From NCBI GenBank assembly GCA_036399775.1, contig DASWMJ010000096.1, forward strand, positions 1 through 64,000: a DNA stretch of 64,000 nt, in the 5' to 3' direction. The stretch comes from JADMIH01 sp036399775 (lineage in GTDB: Bacteria > Chloroflexota > Chloroflexia > QHBQ01 > JADMIH01). Both the position numbers and the translations under genes were made by a program. Shown piece after piece: positions 42,556-51,612 of this stretch (its first letter is position 1; each line of letters begins with the position of its first letter). The notes beneath the pieces were generated by a model. It did not search any database. It was given only the letters and a program-made list of their open reading frames with translations, and had not been told where the DNA came from.

Positions 42556-43480
42556 GATGCGCTTTTCCCACAGCAATACCCTTCAGATAGACACGCGCCC
42601 GCAGGGCCATGAGCCAGGCCAGCCCGTCGCTGAAGGGCCGCAGCCGTATGCTCCTGAACCGGGGCTTTACCTCTGCGCACCGAGACATCAGCAGCCGGTA
42701 TTCCCCAGGGCGAAGCTCCCAGAAGACCTCAATAGTGCTTCGCATGCCGTAGAGCTTTCGTAAGTACCGGGCGTGGCGCGGCACCCACTCGAAGGAGCCT
42801 GCCTGCGTGACGTACTCGGCCAGGGCGCGCCACTTCGCTCCTTCGGCGGCGCTGATACCAACCACCACATTCGCCAGCACAGGCGTGAGGGGCACCTGTA
42901 GCTCATAGATACGGATGAGCGCTTCTGTCCGCTCTGGTAACGCATCCAACGCCTGGGCCGCGACTCGCGCCACTTTCAGGTGCTCAGGGTGAAAGTCCAC
43001 GCATGATGTCGTGTAGATGAGCGTGGGCTTCAACCGCTCGATAAGGGCCGACAGAGGGGCTTGCAAGTCCTCCGGCTCCCACCGGCCTTCGGGCAGCGCC
43101 AACCGTATAAGCTCTACTGGCGCGAGCGCGGACATGGCGCTCGCAGCTTCATCATGCCGCAGCCGCCGCATCTCCTCGCGGCCCAGGCCACCCGCTCTTG
43201 AGCTAGCCCCGTCGGTGACGATGAGCACGCATACATGGTCGCCCGCCCTGCTGTGGAGGGCTATGGTGCCTCCACAGCCTAATGTCTCGTCGTCTGGGTG
43301 GGGCGCTATCACCAGCACTCTGTCTCTGCCCGTTGGTGGAGATAGCCGTACCCCGGGCCGGAGTAGCCTGCCAACCAGCGTGAACCCCGCCGCGTATATC
43401 CCTTCCACGATGGGAAAGAGCGCGCGGTTCGCCAACCACTTCAGCGCCCTGCGAGCCCATGCCTTTCTCTTCGCCGTCAT
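42548..43480 (-). CDS. PIG-L family deacetylase
   Basis: A 310-residue zinc deacetylase of the LmbE/PIG-L type. The metal motif 'VIAPHPDDETLGCGGTIAL' is at about 54-72 and the third ligand lies in 'SCVDFHPEHLKVA' (about 160). Family members remove N-acetyl groups from GlcNAc-containing lipids or thiols. Here it sits between a GNAT and a GT2 gene in a glycan cluster. ATG 43480 overlaps the GNAT stop (ATGA) and the downstream GT2 start lies inside its end, so the cluster is tightly coupled. Confidence 0.92.
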   Translation of the reverse strand: MTAKRKAWARRALKWLANRALFPIVEGIYAAGFTLVGRLLRPGVRLSPPTGRDRVLVIAPHPDDETLGCGGTIALHSRAGDHVCVLIVTDGASSRAGGLGREEMRRLRHDEAASAMSALAPVELIRLALPEGRWEPEDLQAPLSALIERLKPTLIYTTSCVDFHPEHLKVARVAAQALDALPERTEALIRIYELQVPLTPVLANVVVGISAAEGAKWRALAEYVTQAGSFEWVPRHARYLRKLYGMRSTIEVFWELRPGEYRLLMSRCAEVKPRFRSIRLRPFSDGLAWLMALRARVYLKGIAVGKAHHA

Positions 43481-44601
43481 ACTACGTCGAAGTCGCCCGC
43501 GGTAATGTGCCAGGTGCGTGGGTCGGCAAGCGTGCCAGGCTCGACGCCCGGTTGCAGGGGCACTATCTCAAACATGAAGGCTGTGGAAGCCCTTGCAGGT
43601 AAGAAGCCCATTGAGCGTAGATGCTCGTGCAGGGCAGAGCCGGGCGCTGCCGTCGCCATCACCGTGCCCGCACCCCTGGAGGAAAGGTCGTCCAGCGCCG
43701 CCTCAAGCAGTTTTGCCGTCACAGCTTGCCCGCCCGGCCCCACGAATATGTCAGCGACGTACCCCGTGGACCGCTCGGCGGACTCGGCCAGCCGGTACGC
43801 GATGTAACCCACCGGCTCGCCTTCTGAGCGGGCAAGCAGCACCCTGTATTTATATCCCTCTGTCGCTATGAAACGCCACCCTACCCATGAGCTATCGCGT
43901 ACAATGCAATTGTCGTACATGGGCGACAACGATGCCCACAGGCGGTCGAAGTCTGCCGACGTAGAGGTTATCTCCTGCATGCTCAGGCTAACTCCTGCCA
44001 TCTTGCGGCGCATATTAGAGCGCGACAGACTGCGCCATGCGCGCGAGCCTGCGCCTCCCAGCGCGGCTGCCGGGCGGGCAAGGGGTCCTGGCAGCTTGCC
44101 GGGGCGGGTTGCCACGCGCTCCATGTGGAGAGGAAAGCGGAGCCAACCCAGCGGGAAGAGGTCCGTATAACCCAGCGCGCGGTTGCGAGTGCCCCACTGC
44201 TCGTTCGGCAGCCCTATCACCATCACGCGGCCCGATCTCCCCCATGCGTCGTGCGCGGCAGAGCCGAGGCTGGTGAGCATCCCCTGCCTCCTGTAGTCGG
44301 GCGAAGTCATAGCTTCAACCGCGTGGACGGCGGGGTGTATCTCGCCACGCAATTTCATCTGTAGAGGGATACCTCCATATTGCCCCACTATCCGGCCTTC
44401 GCCGGTCACGGCCACCCATACGTTCTCAGGCGAGCCGGCTCGCCCCATGAGCTTCCACCGCCATGCCTCTATCGAGCGGGGCCGCCCGAAGACCTCCGCG
44501 TAGAGAGTCACCAACTGGCGCTCGTCCCCAGGCCGGTAAGCGCGCACCTGCCAATCTATTGCCGCCTGATGCTCTAAGCTTCGCAAGGCGATACCCCTCA
44601 T
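43477..44601 (-). CDS. GNAT N-acetyltransferase (two-domain, 374 aa)
   Basis: Two acetyltransferase-like halves are visible. The N-terminal 'VRAYRPGDERQLVTLYAEVFGR' with 'AVEAMTSPDYRRQGMLTSLGSAAHDAW' is an Eis/GNAT type CoA region, and the C-terminal 'YVADIFVGPGGQAVTAKLLEAALDDLSSRG' is the second. The first gene of the PIG-L/GT2/flippase/FkbM run, it may acetylate an amino sugar or, opposite to PIG-L, re-acetylate it. The acceptor is unknown. ATG 44601 begins the conserved part. Confidence 0.85.
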   Translation of the reverse strand: MRGIALRSLEHQAAIDWQVRAYRPGDERQLVTLYAEVFGRPRSIEAWRWKLMGRAGSPENVWVAVTGEGRIVGQYGGIPLQMKLRGEIHPAVHAVEAMTSPDYRRQGMLTSLGSAAHDAWGRSGRVMVIGLPNEQWGTRNRALGYTDLFPLGWLRFPLHMERVATRPGKLPGPLARPAAALGGAGSRAWRSLSRSNMRRKMAGVSLSMQEITSTSADFDRLWASLSPMYDNCIVRDSSWVGWRFIATEGYKYRVLLARSEGEPVGYIAYRLAESAERSTGYVADIFVGPGGQAVTAKLLEAALDDLSSRGAGTVMATAAPGSALHEHLRSMGFLPARASTAFMFEIVPLQPGVEPGTLADPRTWHITAGDFDVV

Positions 44602-44654
44602 CCCAGGCTATATAGTGTCCCAGTATAACTTCCTGCGTGGGCGCTTACAAGCAG

Positions 44655-44690
44655 GGCGGGCCAGGGGTTAGGGATCAGGGGTCAGGATTG
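44655..44690. repeat. Single arm of the GGGGTCAGGGG repeat
   Basis: 'ccaggggttagggatcaggg' type sequence runs into the 3' end of the membrane-protein gene and probably encodes its last residues (SILTPDP). Confidence 0.55.
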
Positions 44691-46929
44691 AAAAGGGCGG
44701 CGCGTTCGTTTGGAAAGCTATCCACATCACCAGCAGGGGAGCGATGGGGGCTAATACCCGGTCAATCGAACTGAGGACGTGCTGCTCGTATGGGACGAAA
44801 TCGGAGAAGACGTAGATAAATCCGGCGAGTGGGATATAGAGGAGGGCCGTTACAAGCAACACTTTGTCGGCGGATGGCTTGCTATGCTTTCTGGCGAACA
44901 AAGCCAGTATGGCAACTATGCCCGCGAGGGGCCAGATATAGCTCCACCAGGCGTTCAGCAGGCTGTTTAGCTCCAACTGCGCGATTGTCGGCACCCGGCC
45001 AATGTTTGCCTGCAAGGTAACCGGCGTTATGGGCAAGAAGCTCCTGTTTACTATGCCGTTCAGGGCGGTGAAAGCCCACCAGGGTCCGGCGAGCAAGGCC
45101 GCGCCCAGCGCCAGCGACCCTGCACCCAGCCACGCGCGCCGCCTGCCGAAATTAGTAGCGAGCGCGGCCACGCAGAGAGCAGCAAGGAGCAACACCCCCT
45201 CCTTCTTCGTCAAGAGCGCCAGCCCTGCTCCAAGCGATGCTATCAGCAGAGCGCCGGTGGAGCCTCCCTCCAGCCACTTTAGCAGGTATAAGCCCGCTAT
45301 CACCGTGAAGAGCGCAAGCGGCATTTCCGCGAAGACTATTCCAGCCAGTCCCGCCAGGAGCGACGTAGTGGCTACCACTGCCGCCGCCATGAGCGCGCCT
45401 GTTCGCCCGCCGCCTCGCGTGCGTACGGCGGCGTAACATACCGCGACAAGAGCAAGGTAAAACAGCACCGACGGCACGCCCGCGAGGCGGTCATCGGGCG
45501 TGCCTAGCCAGCCGAAGAACCATGCCTGCGCCAACGGCACCATGAGTGGGTAATCAAGGTGCGTCACGGCGCGCGAAGGGTCTGCATACACGGCGGGGGA
45601 GATATACCCGTCCAGGAATATGATACGCGCCTTCATGGCCCAGTTCACCCAACTGTCCCATACCTCCAACGGCCTACCCACCGCCATGAGTATTACCAGC
45701 GCCGTTTGAATTGCCATCAGCGATAAGAGCAGCCAATTTGTCGCAAGGGGCCAGGTGGGTCTACGGCCAGGGCGTACATCCGCATCGCCCCGCGCTCTAA
45801 CTGCCAGTCGCCGCAGGGAGACTGCAAAGTTGAGCCTCTGCCAAAAGTGAGCGAACCGATTATCCTTTGTCATTCTGAGCGCAGCGAAGAATCTCGTCCC
45901 TCGCGTATTATCTTGCCCCTGGCCATTCATCTTTGCCTTCCCCGAACTACTACGCGAGGGACGAGATTCTTCGCTGCGCTCAGAATGACAAGGATAGCGG
46001 GGTGGCTTTCCCTCATCATCCCGACTGTGCAACAGTTGCAAGGAGGTACTTGACCTGAGGCCCAACAGTCCCGAAGATGAGCGAGTAGACCGGAGGCGAG
46101 ACGTTACGCGCCACGCTCCCCAGGCCGCAGCCGTAACGCTCAGAACGAGTATTTGCCCATCCAGGCGAATATTTAGCGCGTTGAACCACAACATGAGGGC
46201 CGAGACAACGCCCGCGCCCAATGCCCAGGCCAGCCCCGCAGCCTCGATGCCACCAGCCCTGTAACCCAACCTGTTGGCAAGCGCCACTATCATGCTGCCG
46301 AGTACCCACATCACCGCCGCGCCTGCCACGATCTGCACGGGCCATATCGGATTGAGGTGGGTATATATGCGCGTATGTTCGGTGGCAGGCGCGGCACCAT
46401 CCAGGCGGATCAGGTAGCCGCCATCCTCCGCGACAACCGTATCTCCGAACTGGGCCAGATCTTCCACGTCATAAACCAGGATGTAATGCGCGCCTTTTTC
46501 CGCCGCTATTGCTCTGATAGAGTCGGGCGTGATGGGCGCGGAGATCCACCAGCGCGACTTCCACGAGCCGTCGGAAGGAGTGGGGGCCATCCACCATACC
46601 GGCCTGGGTGCGAGGAAGTATAGAGCGCGGTGGTAGGTAATGTATTCCTGCCGCCCGATGTCGCGTCCCGGCGTCACTAGCAGCACAGGAGCATTTGGAG
46701 GAAGTGCGGCGTCGGCTTCTCTGAGTAAGTCGTAGGGAGCAGGGGCTGATTGTATGCGGTTCTGCGCGTCCGGCTCTCCCCACAGCCTGGCGAGCGGCAG
46801 CCTGGCCTCTATGTAAGCCCACCTGTTGGGGAAATCCGCGACAGCCGTAATGAGCGCAATCCAGAGCGCACATGAAGCGGATATCTTCAAGATTCGGGTG
46901 CCCGACAACGTGCTCCTCTTTATGTTCAT
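44668..46929 (-). CDS. GT39-like membrane protein, repeat-interrupted
   Basis: A protein of about 753 residues with more than ten helices, probably a GT-C dolichyl-phosphate-mannose-type transferase ('EVWDSWVNWAMKARIIFLDG', 'THLDYPLMVPLAQAWFFGWLG', 'LLTKKEGVLLLAALCVAALA'). The N-terminal part has one helix, an outside region (about 50-195) and then further helices. At about residues 300-365 the frame passes through a hairpin repeat encoding 'CHSERSEESRPSR' and 'RGTRFFAALRMTK', which is clearly foreign to the fold and may split the protein into two functional pieces. ATG 46929 is chosen; an upstream TTG (46959) is weaker. The function is probably sugar transfer to a surface glycan. Confidence 0.75.
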   Translation of the reverse strand: MNIKRSTLSGTRILKISASCALWIALITAVADFPNRWAYIEARLPLARLWGEPDAQNRIQSAPAPYDLLREADAALPPNAPVLLVTPGRDIGRQEYITYHRALYFLAPRPVWWMAPTPSDGSWKSRWWISAPITPDSIRAIAAEKGAHYILVYDVEDLAQFGDTVVAEDGGYLIRLDGAAPATEHTRIYTHLNPIWPVQIVAGAAVMWVLGSMIVALANRLGYRAGGIEAAGLAWALGAGVVSALMLWFNALNIRLDGQILVLSVTAAAWGAWRVTSRLRSTRSSSGLLGLRSSTSLQLLHSRDDEGKPPRYPCHSERSEESRPSRSSSGKAKMNGQGQDNTRGTRFFAALRMTKDNRFAHFWQRLNFAVSLRRLAVRARGDADVRPGRRPTWPLATNWLLLSLMAIQTALVILMAVGRPLEVWDSWVNWAMKARIIFLDGYISPAVYADPSRAVTHLDYPLMVPLAQAWFFGWLGTPDDRLAGVPSVLFYLALVAVCYAAVRTRGGGRTGALMAAAVVATTSLLAGLAGIVFAEMPLALFTVIAGLYLLKWLEGGSTGALLIASLGAGLALLTKKEGVLLLAALCVAALATNFGRRRAWLGAGSLALGAALLAGPWWAFTALNGIVNRSFLPITPVTLQANIGRVPTIAQLELNSLLNAWWSYIWPLAGIVAILALFARKHSKPSADKVLLVTALLYIPLAGFIYVFSDFVPYEQHVLSSIDRVLAPIAPLLVMWIAFQTNAPPFSILTPDP
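45870..45990. repeat. 'HSERSEES' hairpin repeat inside a coding sequence
   Basis: Arms at about 45870-45905 (cattctgagcgcagcgaaga type) and 45955-45990 are inverted copies. They sit in frame inside the GT39-like gene and encode the peptide HSERSEESRPS on one strand arm and TRFFAALRMT on the other. Single related arms lie at 46967-47006 and 54067-54104. Confidence 0.85.
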
Positions 46930-46966
46930 ACTGCTACTTCGGGGAATCTCGTTGTTCAAGATAATG

Positions 46967-47006
46967 CGCGAGGGACGAGATTCTTCACTTCGTTCAGAAT
47001 GACATT
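46967..47006. repeat. Single arm of the 'HSERSEES' repeat
   Basis: 'gcgagggacgagattcttca' followed by 'cttcgttcagaatgaca', a variant of the repeat at 45870-45990, in the gap between divergent membrane-protein genes. The gap is 223 bp; I see nothing else in it. Confidence 0.8.
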
Positions 47007-47152
47007 GATAGTGGGTTTGTTCCCTTCCGACCTCCGGGCGCTCTCACAGACGCGTTGGGAGCGCTGAGACTTGAATGGCGAACACTGTATAATACCGCTA
47101 CGGGCCAGGCTCAGGCTAATCTCTCCCGGCCTAATCCTCGGAGGAACTTCTT

Positions 47153-48670
47153 GTGTTGACTGCGCGCGCTCTGCCTCGCGTCTTCGCTGTCCGCCCGATC
47201 CCTGTCTGGCTTGCCCTGCTGGGCGTGACGCTCCTGGGGCTGGCCGTGCGGCTCTACGGGCTGACCGATTACGGCATGTGGTTCGATGAAGCATATCATA
47301 TCCAACTGGTGCAACTGCCCGGCATCCCGGATATGCTCGGTGCCGTGCTCTCCAACCCGCCATCCGATCCCCTCTACGTCCTCCTGTTACGCCCCTGGGT
47401 GGCGCTCTTCGGACATGGCGATGGCAGCGTGCGGACTATGTCGGTGCTACTCAGCACAGCCACCCTCCCCGCCACCTACTGGCTCGGCAAGGTCGTGGCC
47501 GGGCGGGCTGCGGGCCTGGTTGGGGCGCTGCTCATGTCCGTCTCCCCCTACGTGGTGGAGCTAGGGCAGGAGGCTGCTTTGTATGCGCTGGCCTCGCTCA
47601 CGACTACCCTCGCGCTCGCTTCCGGTTGGCGCTGGTGGGTTAGTGGGCGCGGCGCATCGCTCTATGTGATACTGGGCATACTCGCCATCTACAGCCATTA
47701 CGTTGTGCCGGCTATACTCGCGCTGTTTGGCCTGCTTGCCTTGCACCCCGCAGCCGGATCACGCAGAGTGTCGGCGAGGGCATGGCTCATGGCTCATGCG
47801 ATCATCTTTGGTTCGTGGCTCCCCTGGCTCGCGGCCTTGGCCGTGTCCTGGCAATCAAGTCCCCTGCCGAGAGCCACCCTGCGCCACCCCGCCACGCCAG
47901 AGGAGGTAATAGGCGCTCTTGTGCAGTTTACCTCCGGCACCGCCGCGCTCCTGCAAGGGGAGCGCGTACTTCAAGCGATTGGCCTGCTCGCGGGCGCTGG
48001 CCTGCTCGCGGCAGGCTGGTGGGCGGGCCGCGACCATGAGCGCCGTGCACTTCGTCTGCTGGTTGTAATAAGCGTGTTAATCTTCCTCCTGCCCGCCATC
48101 ATATCCGCCGCGACCGGGCTATGGCTCTTCGTCCCACACTTCATGCTCTTCCTGCTCCCCGCTTTGCTTGTTGTTCTAGCTGCCAGCCACCAATTCGCAA
48201 TTCGAAATTCGCAATTCGAAATGCAGAATTGGTTTGTTCCTTTGCTGGCGATATGGCTGGTCGCTCAGATGTGGGGACTTGCTTTGTATCACCGGCACCC
48301 GCCGCATGGGGCGGACGGCCTGCGCGATCTTGCCGCCACGCTGCGCCAGGGCGCTCGGCCAGGCGATGTGGTCCTTGTCACGCCACCCGCGCTTACTCCC
48401 ACGCTGCGCCAGTACTACGGCGGAGAAATAAAGGGCCTGCCGTCTGATTTTGACCTGCGAGCTGTCTATTTGCCTTACGAGCCTGACAGGTGGTACGCTG
48501 AGTCGGTGTCCGCTTTGGAAGCCGCCACTCAGGGTCATAGCCGCTTCTGGCTGGTGTACAGACCTGAGCTTGATGAAGGCAGCAGGCTACTGCAAATGGT
48601 AAGCAGCCGTTACAACCTGGTTGAGCAGCACACGTATCCGTATGCCCCTCTTTACCTCTTCTCAAAATGA
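47153..48670 (+). CDS. GT39-like membrane glycosyltransferase
   Basis: A 505-residue polytopic protein of the ArnT/PMT GT-C kind. An early acidic motif 'GMWFDEAYHIQLVQ' (about 42-55) matches the catalytic Asp/Glu loop of this family, then 'SVRTMSVLLSTATLPATYWLGKVVAGR', multiple helices and a soluble C-terminal region. It uses a polyprenyl-phosphate sugar in relatives. The start is GTG 47153 with GGAGG 8 bp upstream. An AT-rich repeat lies in frame at about residues 347-360 (FAIRNSQFEMQN). It overlaps the next gene by 4 bp (ATGA). Confidence 0.85.
   Translation: MLTARALPRVFAVRPIPVWLALLGVTLLGLAVRLYGLTDYGMWFDEAYHIQLVQLPGIPDMLGAVLSNPPSDPLYVLLLRPWVALFGHGDGSVRTMSVLLSTATLPATYWLGKVVAGRAAGLVGALLMSVSPYVVELGQEAALYALASLTTTLALASGWRWWVSGRGASLYVILGILAIYSHYVVPAILALFGLLALHPAAGSRRVSARAWLMAHAIIFGSWLPWLAALAVSWQSSPLPRATLRHPATPEEVIGALVQFTSGTAALLQGERVLQAIGLLAGAGLLAAGWWAGRDHERRALRLLVVISVLIFLLPAIISAATGLWLFVPHFMLFLLPALLVVLAASHQFAIRNSQFEMQNWFVPLLAIWLVAQMWGLALYHRHPPHGADGLRDLAATLRQGARPGDVVLVTPPALTPTLRQYYGGEIKGLPSDFDLRAVYLPYEPDRWYAESVSALEAATQGHSRFWLVYRPELDEGSRLLQMVSSRYNLVEQHTYPYAPLYLFSK
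48191..48232. repeat. 'AATTCGCAATTCGAAAT' repeat inside a coding sequence
   Basis: Tandem 'aattcg' units encode QFAIRNSQFEMQN in the middle of a membrane protein, between hydrophobic helices, without a frame change. Confidence 0.7.
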
Positions 48671-50289
48671 TTGTTAGACATAGCCAGCACGGTATATTGC
48701 ACTACATCGCGCCCGCCGGGCTGCTGGTGGTGGGGTGCGCGGGGCTAATCGCATATCTGCTGGCACGCTTCCCTTACGATGGTCTCTACGGGCAGGATAG
48801 CTACGCTTATTACTACCAGGCGCTTGCATTGAGGCAGGACATCACCGGCCAGCCACAACCTCCCTGGTCCCTCTTCAACTCTCAATCTTTCAGGTGGCCC
48901 ATAGGCTACCACCTGCACGTGATCGCAGGCTCTTTTTTTGGCGACGGCCATGCAGGTGCGTGGGTACTAACCCTGATCCTCACCGCCCTGATTCCCGCCC
49001 TTGTTTACCTCATCCTGGGCCAGCTATGGGAGGGCACATCGCCGCGCGCTCGCATAATCGGCGGCCTTATCGCGGGCGGTGCGATGGCAGTTACGGGTAC
49101 TTACATGCGGTTCGGCATCTCTCTTATGGCCGACGTACCGGCACTCTTCTGGGCTCTCCTGGGGACCTACTCTTTCCTGAAGGCGTGGCCTGCCCGCGAG
49201 CAACCCAACGATAAAAGGAGCAATATGGCCTGGGCTGCGGCTGCGGGGGGAGCGCTTGGCATGGCCGTGCTGGTGCGGTATGGGTCGGTGGTCCTTTTCG
49301 TGCCCCTCCTGGCCTATATGGCGATCAGGCGGAGGCAATCCCGGTTGGAGACTGTGTGGGGTCCGAAGCTGTGGCTGGCCTTTGCCGCCTTCGTGGTCGC
49401 GCTGCTGCCGGAAGTGTTATACACGCTCACGCACGCTTCCGGGGCCGGCTATGGCGCTTTCCTCTCCGATTGGAACGTCGCCAACCTCTTCAGCCGCACG
49501 GTCACGAGCAACGATGGCACCGCCACTTTCGACTACCCCAATATCGTCTTTTACCTCTTATTTCCGCTGGTGAACGCAGGCACCGGCTTCCTCTCTTACT
49601 TCTATCTGCCTTTGTTGGCGCTGGGGCTTGCGACCCTCATCCGGGAGCGCGAGTGGCCCGCAGTTGGGTTGCTCTTAAGCTGGTGGCTGGCGCCCGCGCT
49701 CATGTTCAGCGGCGCTCCCTACCAGGCCCATAGGTTCGTGCTTGCTTATCTTCCTGCGCTGGTGGTGATGATAGGTATCGGGGGGGCTGTGGCTGTTGAG
49801 TTGGTCTTGAAGATGATACCTTCGCGGAGGGAGTCGCGCGCCCTCTTGTTTGGCATTCTGGCAGCCTTGCTCCTTGTGTTGGCGTGCCTCGGCGCGTACC
49901 AGGGGTGGCGGTCGGTGGAGCAGTGGGTCGGCATGCACGCGGCGTTCAAGGTGGAGGAGCAAGGGATAGTGTCGCTTGCCCGGAGCGCGGTTGGCCCAGG
50001 TAGCGCGGACGCTCAACCACGCTTTGTGTCGTTCGGCATCACCTCCGCCCTCTCCCACTACACCCATTGGCCCGCCCGCGACTTCTACATCTACGACGAA
50101 ACCGCCATACAGAGCTTCTTCGAGGGACCCGGCCCGCGTCTAATAGTGTTGCCCGAAGCGAGCATGTACAGCCAGTGGAAGGATACGCCATCGGGCGAGC
50201 GTTGGCTATGGATGCGCGAGCATTACTCGCTCACAAAAGTGGGGGAGTCAGGGGTTTATACTGTGTATGAGATTGATGATGCGCCTTAA
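48667..50289 (+). CDS. Polytopic GT39-like membrane protein
   Basis: A 540-residue protein with about ten helices and 'GLYGQDSYAYYYQALALRQ' after the first helix, where GT39 enzymes have their acidic loop; 'RWPIGYHLHVIAGSFFGDGHAG', 'LMADVPALFWALLG' and 'VLVRYGSVVLFVPLLAY' follow. A soluble C-terminal tail (about 425-540) may bind the acceptor. It overlaps the upstream GT39-like gene by 4 bp, so they are coupled. It is probably a glycan-surface transferase; the donor is unknown. Confidence 0.82.
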   Translation: MIVRHSQHGILHYIAPAGLLVVGCAGLIAYLLARFPYDGLYGQDSYAYYYQALALRQDITGQPQPPWSLFNSQSFRWPIGYHLHVIAGSFFGDGHAGAWVLTLILTALIPALVYLILGQLWEGTSPRARIIGGLIAGGAMAVTGTYMRFGISLMADVPALFWALLGTYSFLKAWPAREQPNDKRSNMAWAAAAGGALGMAVLVRYGSVVLFVPLLAYMAIRRRQSRLETVWGPKLWLAFAAFVVALLPEVLYTLTHASGAGYGAFLSDWNVANLFSRTVTSNDGTATFDYPNIVFYLLFPLVNAGTGFLSYFYLPLLALGLATLIREREWPAVGLLLSWWLAPALMFSGAPYQAHRFVLAYLPALVVMIGIGGAVAVELVLKMIPSRRESRALLFGILAALLLVLACLGAYQGWRSVEQWVGMHAAFKVEEQGIVSLARSAVGPGSADAQPRFVSFGITSALSHYTHWPARDFYIYDETAIQSFFEGPGPRLIVLPEASMYSQWKDTPSGERWLWMREHYSLTKVGESGVYTVYEIDDAP

Positions 50290-50369
50290 ATGAAATATCT
50301 AGACTCGTACAGATAGTAAGCTTAACTCTTCAAGGGCATTCTGGCCCTTGCGGCATCCTTGCCTGGTGT

Positions 50370-51329
50370 CTATGGTCCCGTCTTGAATTCTATCCACATC
50401 GGCCGATGATCTGAAATATGATAACGGCAGTAGATGAGGAAATCCTTTTGATTGGCTTGGTATAAGGTGTGGAAGATGATGCCATCGTAATCAAATACAC
50501 CTGTATTTCCGGTGAAATGATCCTCTGTGTCTCCAGGGAAAAAGGCTATCTGATCGTAGTGATTGTCACTGGCGATACTTGAGCCTATTTGTGATGTATG
50601 ACCAGGCAACATGAGTCCTCTTTTGGTAAGCGCATCGAAGATCTGATCGCCTGGTTGAGTTTTTGGGAGGTTGAAATCTCCTAAAGGAACGATATTCCGG
50701 GTGTAAGCATATTGGCTCTTGCGGCGGAGGTCGGCCCAGCGGGCTACAGCATAAGTCTCAAGGCTACGTCGATTCTTGTCAATTGAGCTTTCCGAACCAT
50801 AAAAAAGATGCACAGCCGCCAGCAGGAACTTAAAAGTTCCCGCCTCGAATGCAGCGAAGTAAGGGTTTCTATCGAAGCCGTTGAATTGCTGTGTAATACC
50901 CGGTAGCTTCACGTTCCGCGCACCAGTCGGCGAATATGCGATTTCTCCCACCTTTTCTAAGAGGGTTGCTTTGGTCGTGTCATAAAGAAAAGCCAGTCGC
51001 TCGTTATTTCCGCTCGCATCCGAAACCAGCACACGGTATGTAGCAGGCATATGACTGCAAATGGACCTCAGACCGATGAGGTTGTCATTGACTTCCTCCA
51101 CTGCAATAATATCAAACCAACTCATTATTTCTCCGAGTAACTGGTAATCCTTGTCTGTACGTTCCTGTACACCCAGGTTGGCTACGTTCCACGTTGCAAG
51201 CAGGATTCGATCTGTCGCCTTAGGGGGTATAGCGCGGCCCGGCTCCGTGTCACGATAATGCCGTAGGGCATCTATCTGTGCAGCAACATCATAATCGTAA
51301 TTAAACTTAGGCTTGGGGAGTGGCGGCAT
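50370..51329 (-). CDS. Endonuclease/exonuclease/phosphatase family protein
   Basis: A 319-residue EEP protein: 'RILLATWNVANLGVQERTDKD', 'DIIAVEEVND', 'VPLGDFNLPKTQPGDQIFDAL' and the C-terminal 'SDHRPMWIEFK', giving the expected Asn, Glu, Asp-x-Asn and Asp-His set. No signal peptide is present from ATG 51329, which has AGAGG upstream; the longer frame to 51404 is not used. It is not closely similar to the EEP at 24177. It is probably a metal-dependent nuclease or phosphodiesterase; the substrate is unknown. The flanking gaps (50290-50369, 51330-51612) hold no other gene. Confidence 0.87.
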   Translation of the reverse strand: MPPLPKPKFNYDYDVAAQIDALRHYRDTEPGRAIPPKATDRILLATWNVANLGVQERTDKDYQLLGEIMSWFDIIAVEEVNDNLIGLRSICSHMPATYRVLVSDASGNNERLAFLYDTTKATLLEKVGEIAYSPTGARNVKLPGITQQFNGFDRNPYFAAFEAGTFKFLLAAVHLFYGSESSIDKNRRSLETYAVARWADLRRKSQYAYTRNIVPLGDFNLPKTQPGDQIFDALTKRGLMLPGHTSQIGSSIASDNHYDQIAFFPGDTEDHFTGNTGVFDYDGIIFHTLYQANQKDFLIYCRYHISDHRPMWIEFKTGP

Positions 51330-51612
51330 AGCTACCTCTTCACAACAAGATATGGTTTTCAATTTCCCGAATGAGCAAGGACCAACCAATACGTCAGAGA
51401 ACAAAGCAACTTGGAGTGATTATATCATACTCATATGTTAGGTATGTGTTGCACGACCTAATAAAGATATATATTGGGCTTGCACCAGTCAGGTGTAGTC
51501 TGTAGATATGGCAACTATGGTCGGAGGTGATATGCCGTGGGCAAGTGCATAAAGAGGTTACATAGGCTTAATCATTCTCCGGGCATTATTCTCGACGTAT
51601 GACGTTTATCCT

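Noticed and set aside
50331..50350. An intrinsic terminator between the GT39-like and EEP genes
   Set aside because: CAAGGGC/GCCCTTG forms a 7-bp stem but lacks a T run on either side.
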